In this document: positions 1-7,665 of the stretch, in pieces | How the letters are laid out: every line of letters begins with the position of its first letter | Numbering within the stretch: the first letter of the stretch is position 1 | NCBI GenBank assembly: GCA_001298555.1 | Contig: LJCW01000153.1 | Coordinates: forward strand, 1-64,000 | Direction: 5' to 3' | DNA length: 64,000 nt | Source: Actinobacteria bacterium OV450 | GTDB taxonomy: Bacteria > Actinomycetota > Actinomycetes > Streptomycetales > Streptomycetaceae | Translations under genes and position numbers: made by a program | The notes under the pieces: model-generated | Told to the model about the DNA's origin: nothing | Seen by the model: only the letters and a program-made list of their open reading frames with translations | The model's database searches: none

Positions 1-260
1 TGGCCTCCGGTCTGACGTCGCTGACCGCCGGAGCCTCCCGCATCTTCGAGGGTGGCGCCGTCAACCAGACCGTGGTCGAGATGGACCGGGGATTCCTCTT
101 CCTCATGTCCGTCTCGGACGGATCCTCACTGGCCGTGCTCGCGCACCCCGAGTGCGACATCGGCCTCGTCGGCTACGAGATGGCCCTCCTCGTGGACCGC
201 GCCGGCAGCGTCCTCACCCCGGACCTGCGCGCGGAGCTGCAGGGAAGCCTGCTCATCTGA
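1..260 (+). CDS. cvnB: Roadblock/LC7 protein CvnB, first conservon (5' end outside window)
   Basis: Only the last 85 or so codons are inside the window; reading phase starts at base 3 and the TGA is at 258-260. The residues ([21 protein letters not shown], then a glycine-rich MALLVDRAG stretch) are those of the Roadblock/LC7 fold, which in conservons works with a sensor kinase (CvnA) and a small GTPase (CvnD), probably as a GTPase-activating or scaffold subunit at the membrane. It is followed 152 nt later by cvnC. Bases 1-127 are identical to 5072-5198 of the second conservon, and the two protein ends differ at only three positions that I can see. The identity call is firm; its cellular role is known only by analogy. 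Confidence 0.9.
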   Translation, partial: ASGLTSLTAGASRIFEGGAVNQTVVEMDRGFLFLMSVSDGSSLAVLAHPECDIGLVGYEMALLVDRAGSVLTPDLRAELQGSLLI

Positions 261-270
261 CACCACCTCT

Positions 271-319
271 CCCGGCCGGACGGTACTTCCGGCCGGGGGA
301 ACCGGGGCTCCGGCCCCGG
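271..319 (+). other. Two GC hairpins between cvnB and cvnC
   Basis: Arms 271-279/289-297 (CCCGGCCGG and its complement) and 302-308/313-319 (CCGGGGC and its complement) form two adjacent stem-loops in the 152-nt gap. No U-run follows, so they may be partial terminators or mRNA-processing or stability structures that reduce cvnCD expression relative to cvnAB. The 93-nt gap at the same place in the second conservon lacks them. Confidence 0.3.
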
Positions 320-412
320 GACCCAGTACCACCGCCAGGCCGTCATACCGTCCCCCCACCGGCCGCCCCGTCAGACGGCACGCTGACCACTGCTGTCCAG
401 CCCGGAGGATCA

Positions 413-808
413 ATGACCCCGCCCCCCGCCTACTCCGATGGTTACGGCGATTCGTCGTACTCGGAAGGCGATCAGCCGCTCGTTCGTCCGTACGCGATGA
501 CCGGCGGCCGGACCCGGCCCCGCTACCAGCTCGCCATAGAGGCGCTGGTGAGCACCACGGCCGATCCGATGCACCTGTCCGGCCTGCTTCCCGAGCACCA
601 GCGCATCTGCACGCTGTGCCGCGAGGTCAAGTCGGTCGCGGAGGTCTCCGCACTGCTGTCGATGCCGCTCGGTGTCGCCCGGATCCTCGTCGCCGACCTG
701 GCGGAGGCCGGAATGGTGGCCATCCACCAGCCGGGCAATGGAGAGGCCGGCGGCACGCCGGATGTAACGCTGCTCGAAAGGGTGCTCAGTGGACTTCGCA
801 AGCTCTAA
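413..808 (+). CDS. cvnC: DUF742 protein CvnC, first conservon
   Basis: 131 aa from the ATG at 413, chosen because CGGAGGA (402-408) precedes it by 4 nt; the reading frame stays open further upstream, but without a ribosome site. The DUF742 core starts at LVRPYAMTGGRTRPRY and holds a winged-helix-like segment (PEHQRICTLCREVKSVAEVSALLSMPLGVARILVADL), suggesting nucleic-acid or protein binding. DUF742 proteins are the third subunit of conservons, membrane-associated heterocomplexes that resemble eukaryotic G-protein systems. Compared with the 185-aa copy at 5425 it lacks most of the Gln/Pro-rich N-terminal linker. It overlaps cvnD by 20 nt, so the two are translationally coupled. Confidence 0.88.
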   Translation: MTPPPAYSDGYGDSSYSEGDQPLVRPYAMTGGRTRPRYQLAIEALVSTTADPMHLSGLLPEHQRICTLCREVKSVAEVSALLSMPLGVARILVADLAEAGMVAIHQPGNGEAGGTPDVTLLERVLSGLRKL

Positions 809-1370
809 CGGCGGAACCGCCCGCTCCACCACCTCCGCGAAGATCGTGGTGGCGGGCGGGTTCGGCGTGGGCAAGACCACGTTCGTCGGGGCCGTCTCGG
901 AGATCAATCCGCTGCGCACCGAAGCCGTCATGACGTCCGCGTCCGCCGGCATCGACGATCTGACCCACACCGGGGACAAGACGACCACGACGGTCGCCAT
1001 GGACTTCGGCCGCATCACCCTGGACCAGGACCTGATCCTGTACCTCTTCGGTACCCCCGGTCAGGACCGGTTCTGGTTCATGTGGGACGACCTCGTCCGC
1101 GGTGCCATCGGTGCGATCGTGCTCGTCGACACCCGCAGGCTCGCCGACTGCTTCCCCGCGGTCGACTACTTCGAGAACAGCGGGCTGCCGTTCGTCGTGG
1201 CCCTCAACGGCTTCGAGGGACACCAGCCGTACACCCCGGAGGAAGTCCGCGAGGCGCTGCAGATCGGCCCGGACGCCCCGATCATCACCACCGACGCCCG
1301 CCACCGCGCGGACGCCAAGAGCGCGCTCATCACACTCGTCGAGCACGCCCTCATGGCCCGACTCAAGTAA
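789..1370 (+). CDS. cvnD: CvnD-type Ras-like GTPase, first conservon
   Basis: 193 aa from GTG 789, which lies inside the end of cvnC. The P-loop GGFGVGKT is at residues 23-30, the switch/G3 region reads FGTPGQDRF near residue 90, and the usual NKxD is replaced by LNGF, as is typical of conservon GTPases. CvnD proteins bind and hydrolyse GTP and associate with the CvnA/B/C complex at the membrane. The protein differs from the second copy (5963-6544) at about five of 193 residues. A strong hairpin follows at 1432-1471 and closes the operon. Confidence 0.92.
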   Translation: MDFASSNGGTARSTTSAKIVVAGGFGVGKTTFVGAVSEINPLRTEAVMTSASAGIDDLTHTGDKTTTTVAMDFGRITLDQDLILYLFGTPGQDRFWFMWDDLVRGAIGAIVLVDTRRLADCFPAVDYFENSGLPFVVALNGFEGHQPYTPEEVREALQIGPDAPIITTDARHRADAKSALITLVEHALMARLK

Positions 1371-1431
1371 CACGACCCGGGCGACGCGGCTCAAGGGCCA
1401 CCACTCAAGTACCACCGGTTCTTCACAACAT

Positions 1432-1471
1432 GAGAGGGCGGGCTGTGTCATAGGACACGGCCCGCCTTCTC
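1432..1471 (+). terminator. Terminator hairpin after cvnD (first conservon)
   Basis: An 18-bp stem (1432-1449 with 1454-1471, two G-U wobbles, loop ATAG) lies 61 nt after the cvnD stop. There is only a poor U-run, which is usual for Streptomyces terminators. Confidence 0.75.
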
Positions 1472-1587
1472 GGTTCATAACGTTTCGACAGAGAATTGCA
1501 GCCAGTCGGACACACGGCGCGGTCGGGCGGTGCCGCTGCGCTCACAACCAGCTCCTTTTTTGCCGCAGCTCGCTCTTTATGTCCGAT

Positions 1588-1680
1588 TTATGTGGCACAT
1601 AAGGTTCTGGGAATGGCTGGTTCCAGGTGTTTGGAACACGGCCGTTGACCGTGCTGCAATTCAACTAACTAGCTAGTAGC
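1588..1680 (+). promoter_or_regulatory. Palindromes and likely promoter upstream of cvnA
   Basis: The 333-nt gap between the conservons holds the terminator at 1432-1471 and, nearer cvnA, two perfect inverted repeats: TTATGTG-G-CACATAA (1588-1602) and GTTCCA-N6-TGGAAC (1620-1637). A -35-like TTGACC sits at 1645-1650, with a weak AT-rich -10 region (CTAGCT/TAGTAG) at about 1669-1680. The bases here are AT-rich compared with the neighbourhood. The palindromes are seen directly; their use as operators is inference. Confidence 0.5.
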
Positions 1681-1703
1681 ACCGCCGAGAGGTTGTTGGT
1701 CGA

Positions 1704-4700
1704 GTGAGGCGAAGCAACGCGAGCCCCGCGGATGAACCCGCGCGTGGCAACTTCACCCCGCCGCAGCGCGCGGGCACGTCGCCCGTCGACGTACCCGTGG
1801 ACCCGCCGGCGAAGAGCGGCAGCACCAGCAAGTTCGCACCGCGCAACTGGCGCGTGCCGACCAAGCTGAACGCCATCCTGCTCGTACCCGTCCTCGTCGG
1901 ACTGGTCATGGGCGGTTTCCAGGTGAAGGGCTCCGTCGACAGCTGGAACGAAGCCAAGGACGCCGAGAAGACCGCCCGTATCGTCCAGGCGGCGGCCGAA
2001 TACGGCCAGGCCCTCCTCAACGAGCGCGACCTCACGGCCGAACCGCTCCTGCGGGGCGACAAGAACAACGAGGCCGTCGCGAAGGCCTACGCGGCCACCG
2101 ACACGGCCAAGGCCAAGTTCGCCCAGGCGTCCAAGGACCTCCCCTCGAACGCGAACCAGGGACTGGCGCGCCGCATCGAGCTCTTCCATCAGGAGGAGCC
2201 GAAGCTCGCGGCCGTCCGCGCCTCGGCCTACGTCGCGCAGGAGACGGAGAAGAAGAACCCGCCCAGCGCGAACGGTCCGATCCCGACCGAAGAGGGGTAC
2301 GTGCTGGTCCAGCACTACCTCATGACGTTCTCCAACGAACTCGGCCTGGGCACCGGCAACGTCACCAGCTACGGCCGCATGGTCTACGCGGTCGAACTCG
2401 CCAAGGCCGCCAACTCGCTCCAGCGCTCCGTCGGCACCCACCTCCTCGTGCGCCCCAACGAGAACGAGCAGGTCCGCAAGGCCCAGCTCGTCGCCTTCTC
2501 CTCGTACGCCTACCTCGAGGACATCGCCATCGGCGAGTACGTCGCGGCGGGTACCGAGGGCGACGTGAGCCGCCTCAAGGAGGTCATGGGCAAGAAGTCG
2601 GACGAGGGCGCCGCCAAGCTCGCCGCCGCCAAGCAGCAGGCGGAGCAGGCCGGCACCGTCTTCAAGGCTCCGCCCATGGTGAACGGCTCCGCCCTCACCG
2701 GCATGACCGACGCGATCGCGAGCGGCGACAGCAAGGCGAAGATCATCGCCGGCGGCACCACGCCGCAGGCATGGCAGGCCGCGGCCACCGCCAAGTTCGA
2801 GGGCTACGCCGAGATCGAGAAGGAACTCCTCGCGAAGGCGGTCACCGACTCCGTCGCGCTGTCCGACTCGGCCCGCAACGACGCCATCTGGACCGGCGCC
2901 ATCGTGGTCGTGGCCCTGCTCGCCGCCTTCATCCTGGCCGGCATGATGGCCCGTTCCATGAGCCGCTCGATGCGCCGCCTGCGCACCGCCGCCTTCGACG
3001 TCGCCGAGCAGCGCCTGCCGATGCTCGTCGACCAGCTCTCGCGCACCGACCCGGGCAAGGTCGACACCCGTGTCGCACCGATCCCGATCAACTCCCAGGA
3101 CGAGATCGGCGAGGTCGCCCGCGCCTTCGACCAGGTCCACCGGGAAGCGGTCCGGCTCGCCGCCGAGCAGGCGCTCCTGCGAGGGAACGTCAACGCGATC
3201 TTCACCAACCTCTCCATACGCAACCAGTCGCTGATCGAGGGCCAGCTGACCCTCATCACCGACCTGGAGAACAACGAGGCCGACCCGGACCAGCTGGAGA
3301 ACCTCTTCCGCCTGGACCACCTGGCCACCCGCATGCGCCGCAACGGCGAGAACCTCCTCATCCTCGCGGGTGAGGAACCGGGCCGCCGCTGGGACCAGCC
3401 GGTCCCCCTCGTCGACGTCCTGCGCGCCGCCTCGTCCGAGGTGGAGCAGTACGAGCGCATCGAGCTCTCGGGCGTCTCCGAGGCCGAGATCCACGGCCAG
3501 GCCGTGACCGACCTCGTGCACCTGCTCGCCGAGCTCCTGGAGAACGCCACCACGTTCTCCTCCCCGCAGACCAAGGTCCGGGTCAACGCGACCCGTCTGC
3601 CCGACGGCCGCGTCATGGTCGAGATCCACGACAAGGGCATCGGCCTCACCGCCGAGGACTTCGCGGACATCAACCACAAGCTGGCCAACCCGCCGACCGT
3701 GGACGCCGCGATCTCCCAGCGCATGGGTCTCTTCGTGGTCGGCCGGCTGGCGGACCGCCACAACATCCGCGTCCAGCTGCGCCCCTCGGGCGAGGCCGCC
3801 GGCACCACGTCGCTGGTCATGCTCCCCGACGCGATCACCCATGGTGGTGGTGGCGAGGGGATCCCGGACGACGACTTCACCGTGTCGTCGATGATCCCCC
3901 AGCAGCAGGCCCAGCAGGCCGTACCGCTGCGTACGGCCGCCGAGCTCGGCTTCGACGACTCCCGGTACGAGGGCCGCGGCGCCGACCAGCAGGGCGGCGA
4001 GGGCCCCGGCCTGGACCCGGTCGGCCGCTCCCTGGCCCAGCAGGACCGCCGGGCCGCACTCGAAGCCCAGGTGGGCTACGGGCAGGAGCAGCAGGGCGAG
4101 TACGCCGAGCAGGAGTATGCGGAACCCCAGCCTGAGCACGGCTACCAGCAGTACCAGGAGTTCGAGCAGCAGCCCGAGCCCGGTTACGACACCTCGTACG
4201 ACTCCCGGCAGGCCCACGGGGCCCAGCAGGGGTACGAGGGGTACCCGCAGCAGGACTACGGTTATCCGGAAGCCGGCTACCAGGATCGCCCACAGGACGC
4301 CCCCGCGTACGGCGATGGCTACGCATCCCAGTCGCAGCAGGCCGAGTGGCCCGAGCAGAACACCTATTCGGGCGGCTACCAGCAGGGATACGGGACCGAA
4401 TCGGAACCCCAGTCCGGTCCCGAACCCGCCGCGGACCGCGTAGGCTTCGACCGTCCGGGCGCCGCTGCCGACACCGGCCACGAAGTGACCGGAGCGGGCC
4501 TGCCGCGACGCGGCAGCCAGCAGCAGTGGCAGCCGGCGCAGAAGGAAGCGGAGTCCACCGGATCCCTCTTCGAGCAGCGGCCGCAGCGACAGCAGCAGCC
4601 CGCCGCCCCGGAGCGGGACGAGGAAGGCAGCAACGCCTGGCGCTCGAACAACGACGAGCGCTGGCAGCAGGCCGCCAAACTCCGTGAGCCGAAGGCGGGC

Positions 4701-4907
4701 GGGGTCACCCCGTCCGGTCTCCCTCGGCGCGTGCCCAAGGCCAACCTGGTCGAGGGCGCAGCGGAGACGACCCCGCAGGGCGGCCCCCAGGTCTCCCGCG
4801 CACCGGAGGACGTCCGCGGCAGGTTGAGCAACCTGCGGCGCGGTGTCCAGCAGGGACGCAGCGCGGGTTCTGAGCAGTCAAGTAACAGCTATGACCAGGA
4901 GCGTTAG
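1704..4907 (+). CDS. cvnA: Conservon sensor kinase CvnA (NIT-HAMP-HATPase)
   Basis: 1067 aa from GTG 1704 (GAGAGG 11 nt upstream). Order of parts: a basic N-terminus; TM1 at about residues 54-73; a large extracytoplasmic helical sensor of the nitrate/nitrite-sensing (NIT) type (about 75-390); TM2 at about 394-417; HAMP; a helical dimerisation segment with RLDHLATRMRR near 537 in place of a classical H-box; a HATPase_c domain with N-box HLLAELLENATTF near 605 and DKGIGLT near 642; then a tail of more than 300 residues rich in Gln, Tyr, Pro and Glu. It is the first gene of the conservon and has one base between it and cvnB. CvnA kinases have no partner response regulator in the operon, and none is seen here. 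The ligand cannot be told from the sequence. Confidence 0.93.
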   Translation: MRRSNASPADEPARGNFTPPQRAGTSPVDVPVDPPAKSGSTSKFAPRNWRVPTKLNAILLVPVLVGLVMGGFQVKGSVDSWNEAKDAEKTARIVQAAAEYGQALLNERDLTAEPLLRGDKNNEAVAKAYAATDTAKAKFAQASKDLPSNANQGLARRIELFHQEEPKLAAVRASAYVAQETEKKNPPSANGPIPTEEGYVLVQHYLMTFSNELGLGTGNVTSYGRMVYAVELAKAANSLQRSVGTHLLVRPNENEQVRKAQLVAFSSYAYLEDIAIGEYVAAGTEGDVSRLKEVMGKKSDEGAAKLAAAKQQAEQAGTVFKAPPMVNGSALTGMTDAIASGDSKAKIIAGGTTPQAWQAAATAKFEGYAEIEKELLAKAVTDSVALSDSARNDAIWTGAIVVVALLAAFILAGMMARSMSRSMRRLRTAAFDVAEQRLPMLVDQLSRTDPGKVDTRVAPIPINSQDEIGEVARAFDQVHREAVRLAAEQALLRGNVNAIFTNLSIRNQSLIEGQLTLITDLENNEADPDQLENLFRLDHLATRMRRNGENLLILAGEEPGRRWDQPVPLVDVLRAASSEVEQYERIELSGVSEAEIHGQAVTDLVHLLAELLENATTFSSPQTKVRVNATRLPDGRVMVEIHDKGIGLTAEDFADINHKLANPPTVDAAISQRMGLFVVGRLADRHNIRVQLRPSGEAAGTTSLVMLPDAITHGGGGEGIPDDDFTVSSMIPQQQAQQAVPLRTAAELGFDDSRYEGRGADQQGGEGPGLDPVGRSLAQQDRRAALEAQVGYGQEQQGEYAEQEYAEPQPEHGYQQYQEFEQQPEPGYDTSYDSRQAHGAQQGYEGYPQQDYGYPEAGYQDRPQDAPAYGDGYASQSQQAEWPEQNTYSGGYQQGYGTESEPQSGPEPAADRVGFDRPGAAADTGHEVTGAGLPRRGSQQQWQPAQKEAESTGSLFEQRPQRQQQPAAPERDEEGSNAWRSNNDERWQQAAKLREPKAGGVTPSGLPRRVPKANLVEGAAETTPQGGPQVSRAPEDVRGRLSNLRRGVQQGRSAGSEQSSNSYDQER

Positions 4908-4908
4908 T

Positions 4909-5331
4909 GTGAGCCCGATGAGCCAGGCGGCACAGAACCTGAACTGGTTGATCACCAACTTCGTGGACAACACCCCCGGGGTGTCCCACACGGTGGTGGT
5001 CTCCGCCGACGGCCTTCTTCTGGCGATGTCCGATGGATTCCCGCGCGACCGCGCCGATCAGCTGGCGGCCGTGGCCTCCGGTCTGACGTCGCTGACCGCC
5101 GGAGCCTCCCGCATCTTCGAGGGTGGCGCCGTCAACCAGACCGTGGTCGAGATGGACCGGGGATTCCTCTTCCTCATGTCCGTCTCGGACGGATCCTCGC
5201 TCGCGGTGCTCGCGCACCCCGAGTGCGACATCGGCCTCGTGGGCTACGAGATGGCCCTCCTTGTGGACCGCGCAGGCAGTGTCCTCACACCGGAACTGCG
5301 TTCGGAGCTGCAGGGAAGTCTTCTCAACTAG
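4909..5331 (+). CDS. cvnB: Roadblock/LC7 protein CvnB, second conservon
   Basis: 140 aa from GTG 4909; AGGAG at 4897-4901 gives 7-nt spacing, while ATG 4918 would be 16 nt away. The protein is one Roadblock/LC7 domain (NLNWLITNFVDNTPGVSHTVVVSADGLLLA onward). It would form the CvnB subunit linking the CvnA kinase to the CvnD GTPase. The start lies one base after the cvnA stop. The last 260 nt match the truncated first copy closely (127 nt identical in a row), a level of identity not shared by the cvnC genes. Confidence 0.93.
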   Translation: MSPMSQAAQNLNWLITNFVDNTPGVSHTVVVSADGLLLAMSDGFPRDRADQLAAVASGLTSLTAGASRIFEGGAVNQTVVEMDRGFLFLMSVSDGSSLAVLAHPECDIGLVGYEMALLVDRAGSVLTPELRSELQGSLLN

Positions 5332-5424
5332 CAAACAGGCAGTGCGTTTCGCGTCATCGCACCATAGGGTGCGGTGGCGCGGTTCCACAGGGAGTACTGC
5401 GTTCTTGGAGTCGGAGGAGGAAAC

Positions 5425-5982
5425 GTGACAACACCCGGAGGTCATCCTTATGGCGGCGCTCAGCAGCCGCAGGGTGGGCAGCACGACCAGAACCGCTTCA
5501 ACTTCCCCTCCTCTCCCAGCCGGCCCATGCCGGAGCACAATCCCTACCAGCAGCAGCCGTACGGCCAGCCCCAGCAGGTCCAGCCGCCTCACCGGGCTCC
5601 TCAGCAGCCCCGGCGGGGCGTCCCCCAGACGCCCAAGGCCCACAACCCGCTGGTGCGCCCGTACGCAATGACCGGCGGCCGTACCCGGCCGCGCTACCAG
5701 CTCGCCATCGAGGCGCTGGTCAGTACCACGGCCGATCCCGCGCGGCTGCAAGGGCAGTTGCCCGAGCACCAGCGCATCTGCCGTCTGTGCCAGGAGATCA
5801 AATCCGTAGCGGAGATCTCGGCACTTCTCTCCATTCCTCTTGGTGTCGCCCGCATCCTCGTCGCCGACCTGGCGGAGGCGGGCCTTGTCGCCATTCACCA
5901 GCCCGGCGGCGACGAGTCTGCCGGCGGCCAGCCAGATGTGACACTGCTCGAAAGGGTGCTCAGTGGACTTCGCAAGCTCTAA
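5425..5982 (+). CDS. cvnC: DUF742 protein CvnC, second conservon
   Basis: 185 aa from GTG 5425, preceded by a strong GGAGGAGG (5413-5420). Residues 1-75 are a low-complexity Gly/Gln/Pro linker. The DUF742 core begins at LVRPYAMTGGRTRPRY and ends in LLERVLSGLRKL, the same end as the first copy. The core probably contacts CvnB/CvnD. It overlaps cvnD by 20 nt. The linker is the main difference from the first conservon's 131-aa CvnC, so the two complexes may differ in reach or in partner. Confidence 0.92.
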   Translation: MTTPGGHPYGGAQQPQGGQHDQNRFNFPSSPSRPMPEHNPYQQQPYGQPQQVQPPHRAPQQPRRGVPQTPKAHNPLVRPYAMTGGRTRPRYQLAIEALVSTTADPARLQGQLPEHQRICRLCQEIKSVAEISALLSIPLGVARILVADLAEAGLVAIHQPGGDESAGGQPDVTLLERVLSGLRKL

Positions 5983-6544
5983 CGGCGGAGCGGCTCGCTC
6001 CACCACCTCCGCGAAGATCGTGGTGGCGGGCGGCTTCGGCGTGGGCAAGACCACGTTCGTCGGCGCGGTCTCCGAGATCAACCCGCTGCGCACCGAAGCC
6101 GTCATGACGTCCGCGTCCGCCGGCATCGACGATCTGACCCACACCGGAGACAAGACGACCACGACGGTCGCCATGGACTTCGGCCGCATCACCCTGGACC
6201 AGGACCTGATCCTGTACCTCTTCGGTACCCCCGGTCAGGACCGGTTCTGGTTCATGTGGGACGACCTCGTCCGCGGTGCCATCGGTGCCGTCGTCCTCGT
6301 CGACACGCGGCGTCTGGCGGACTGCTTCCCCGCGGTCGACTACTTCGAGAACAGCGGGCTGCCGTTCGTCATCGCCCTCAACGGGTTCGACGGGCACCAG
6401 CCGTACACCCCGGAGGAAGTCCGCGAGGCGCTGCAGATCGGGCCGGACGCCCCGATCATCACCACCGACGCCCGCCACCGCGCGGACGCCAAGAGCGCGC
6501 TCATCACCCTCGTCGAGCACGCCCTCATGGCCCGCCTGCGGTAG
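5963..6544 (+). CDS. cvnD: CvnD-type Ras-like GTPase, second conservon
   Basis: 193 aa from GTG 5963 inside the cvnC end. The P-loop is GGFGVGKT (23-30), the G3-like motif is FGTPGQDRF, and LNGF stands where NKxD would be. It is nearly the same protein as the one at 789-1370 (about five substitutions, all conservative or at the termini). It completes a four-gene cvnABCD operon. No cytochrome P450 gene follows, unlike some conservons. A strong terminator is found at 6571-6604. Confidence 0.93.
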   Translation: MDFASSNGGAARSTTSAKIVVAGGFGVGKTTFVGAVSEINPLRTEAVMTSASAGIDDLTHTGDKTTTTVAMDFGRITLDQDLILYLFGTPGQDRFWFMWDDLVRGAIGAVVLVDTRRLADCFPAVDYFENSGLPFVIALNGFDGHQPYTPEEVREALQIGPDAPIITTDARHRADAKSALITLVEHALMARLR

Positions 6545-6570
6545 GCGCCGGAGGCAACCCTCCCTGTCCG

Positions 6571-6609
6571 GAACGCCGGGAACCCGTCACGGGTCCCGGC
6601 GTTCTGGTT
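6571..6609 (+). terminator. Rho-independent terminator after second conservon
   Basis: GAACGCCGGG (6571-6580) pairs with CCCGGCGTTC (6595-6604) around an inner ACCCG/CGGGT stem, followed by GGTTTTTA. Both stem and U-run are good. Confidence 0.85.
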
Positions 6610-6880
6610 TTTAATGGCCCGGGGGGTGCCGATGAGTGCCGAGGCGGCGGATCGCGTGGTAGATCCTGCTCCAGCCGCCGGGACGCCGAGCGCTGCGTCC
6701 CGAGTGCGGGCCGGGTGCGCCTGCCGCTGTCCGACCGGCTCCCCCTACGCCCAGACCTGCGTGGCGGCTGTCCGACAACGGCCGCAACGCCGGTGTGCTG
6801 CGCTGCCCGGCCGAAGGGCGGGGGCCGATGTTGTCCTGGGCGGCCGCGTCGGCCGCCGCCAGAATCCGGTGGGCCGTGCG

Positions 6881-7417
6881 CACCTGGACGCCTGGCGCGA
6901 GACGATCGTGATGGCGGCGGGTCACGCCGATCATCCTCAGCGCGGCGGGCCGTCTCGGAGCCGCGTCACGCCCGGCGGCTGCGGCTGCTCGTGGCGGCGT
7001 GTTCGGAGACGGGGGATGCCGTGCCGGACGTGGTGCGCGATGCGCTGGACGACACGCTCGCGTCCGTGGTGCCACCACGCCGCCTCACCGAAGCGGCGTC
7101 CGTGGCCGGGGTGGGTGGGCCGGTTCTGCGCCGGTTGCGCGGTCCTTGCGGGACCTGTCCGAGGCGGAGGCCAAGGCGGTCGTCCGGACCGGCGCGCTCA
7201 TCGGCGGCACGGACGCGCTCGGCGGCTGCCGTTCGTGAGCACCGCCCCGGCCCGGCTGCGGACCCTGTCGCTCAGCAACTGCGTGCTGCCGCACGACCTG
7301 GGGTGCCTGGCCGTGTTCGGCCGGCCGCGCGTGTACCTCTACGGCTGCCGGACGGCCGACGGCCGCCTCCCGGACCGGGAGTCGGTCCCCGAGGGGATCA
7401 AGGTCCGGTTCCGGTGA
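6881..7417 (+). pseudogene. Decayed C-terminal part of a NACHT-type STAND NTPase
   Basis: No single frame gives a sensible protein between 6545 and 7441, but pieces in three frames join up. 6881-6958 reads HLDAWRETIVMAAGHADHP. 6961-7137 reads RRLRLLVAACSETGDAVPDV and continues through VVPPRRLTEAASVAG. About 7137-7224 reads SLRDLSEAEAKAVVRTGALIGG. 7226-7417 reads LRTLSLSNC through YLYGCRTADG to a stop. WRETIVMAAGHA followed by helical repeats is what I recall from the C-terminal region of Streptomyces NACHT proteins, and the last piece looks like a leucine-rich repeat. At least three frame breaks are needed, and the NTPase domain itself is missing. Bases 6610-6880 hold nothing that I can recognise. 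The family call is from memory. Confidence 0.5.
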
Positions 7418-7441
7418 GGCGGCCGTCGGTGGGAGCGCAGG

Positions 7442-7642
7442 TCAGCCCTGCCAGCTGTGCGCGGTGCGGAAGCCGGGCGTGCGCTCGAGGCGGCGCCAGC
7501 GGGCCTGGGAGCCGATGCGGTGCACCGGGCGGCCCTCGGGGGTGGCCGCGGCGCGGGCGAGCAGGATCGCGGTGATCGCGGCCAGCTCCTCGGGGGCGGC
7601 GTTGCCCTTCTCGACGCGCAGCAGGGTGTCGGTGTTCGCCAT
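7442..7642 (-). CDS. accE: Acyl-CoA carboxylase epsilon subunit
   Basis: 66 aa from ATG 7642; AAGGAG lies 11 nt upstream. The N-terminus LLRVEKGNAAPEELAAITAIL and the C-terminal RRLERTPGFRTAHSWQG are hallmarks of the small actinobacterial epsilon subunit, which stabilises the alpha-beta carboxylase complex and raises its activity. It lies 23 nt downstream of the beta subunit in one operon. The biotinylated alpha subunit (AccA-type) is not in the window. It could also be named pccE; the neighbourhood favours accE. Confidence 0.88.
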   Translation of the reverse strand: MANTDTLLRVEKGNAAPEELAAITAILLARAAATPEGRPVHRIGSQARWRRLERTPGFRTAHSWQG

Positions 7643-7665
7643 GGGTGGCAGGTCTCCTTCGCTTC

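Noticed and set aside
1665..4481. 938-codon open frame on the minus strand opposite cvnA
   Set aside because: Low-complexity Leu/Val/Gly/Arg translation caused by GC-biased third positions of the real gene; no domain and no ribosome site.
6611..7078. 155-aa minus-strand frame in the same gap
   Set aside because: Arg/Pro/Ala-rich, no ribosome site, no family resemblance.
6614..7417. Single 267-aa protein reading through the gap after the conservon
   Set aside because: Only its last part and one inner segment look protein-like; the intervening sense lies in other frames, so a decayed gene fits better.
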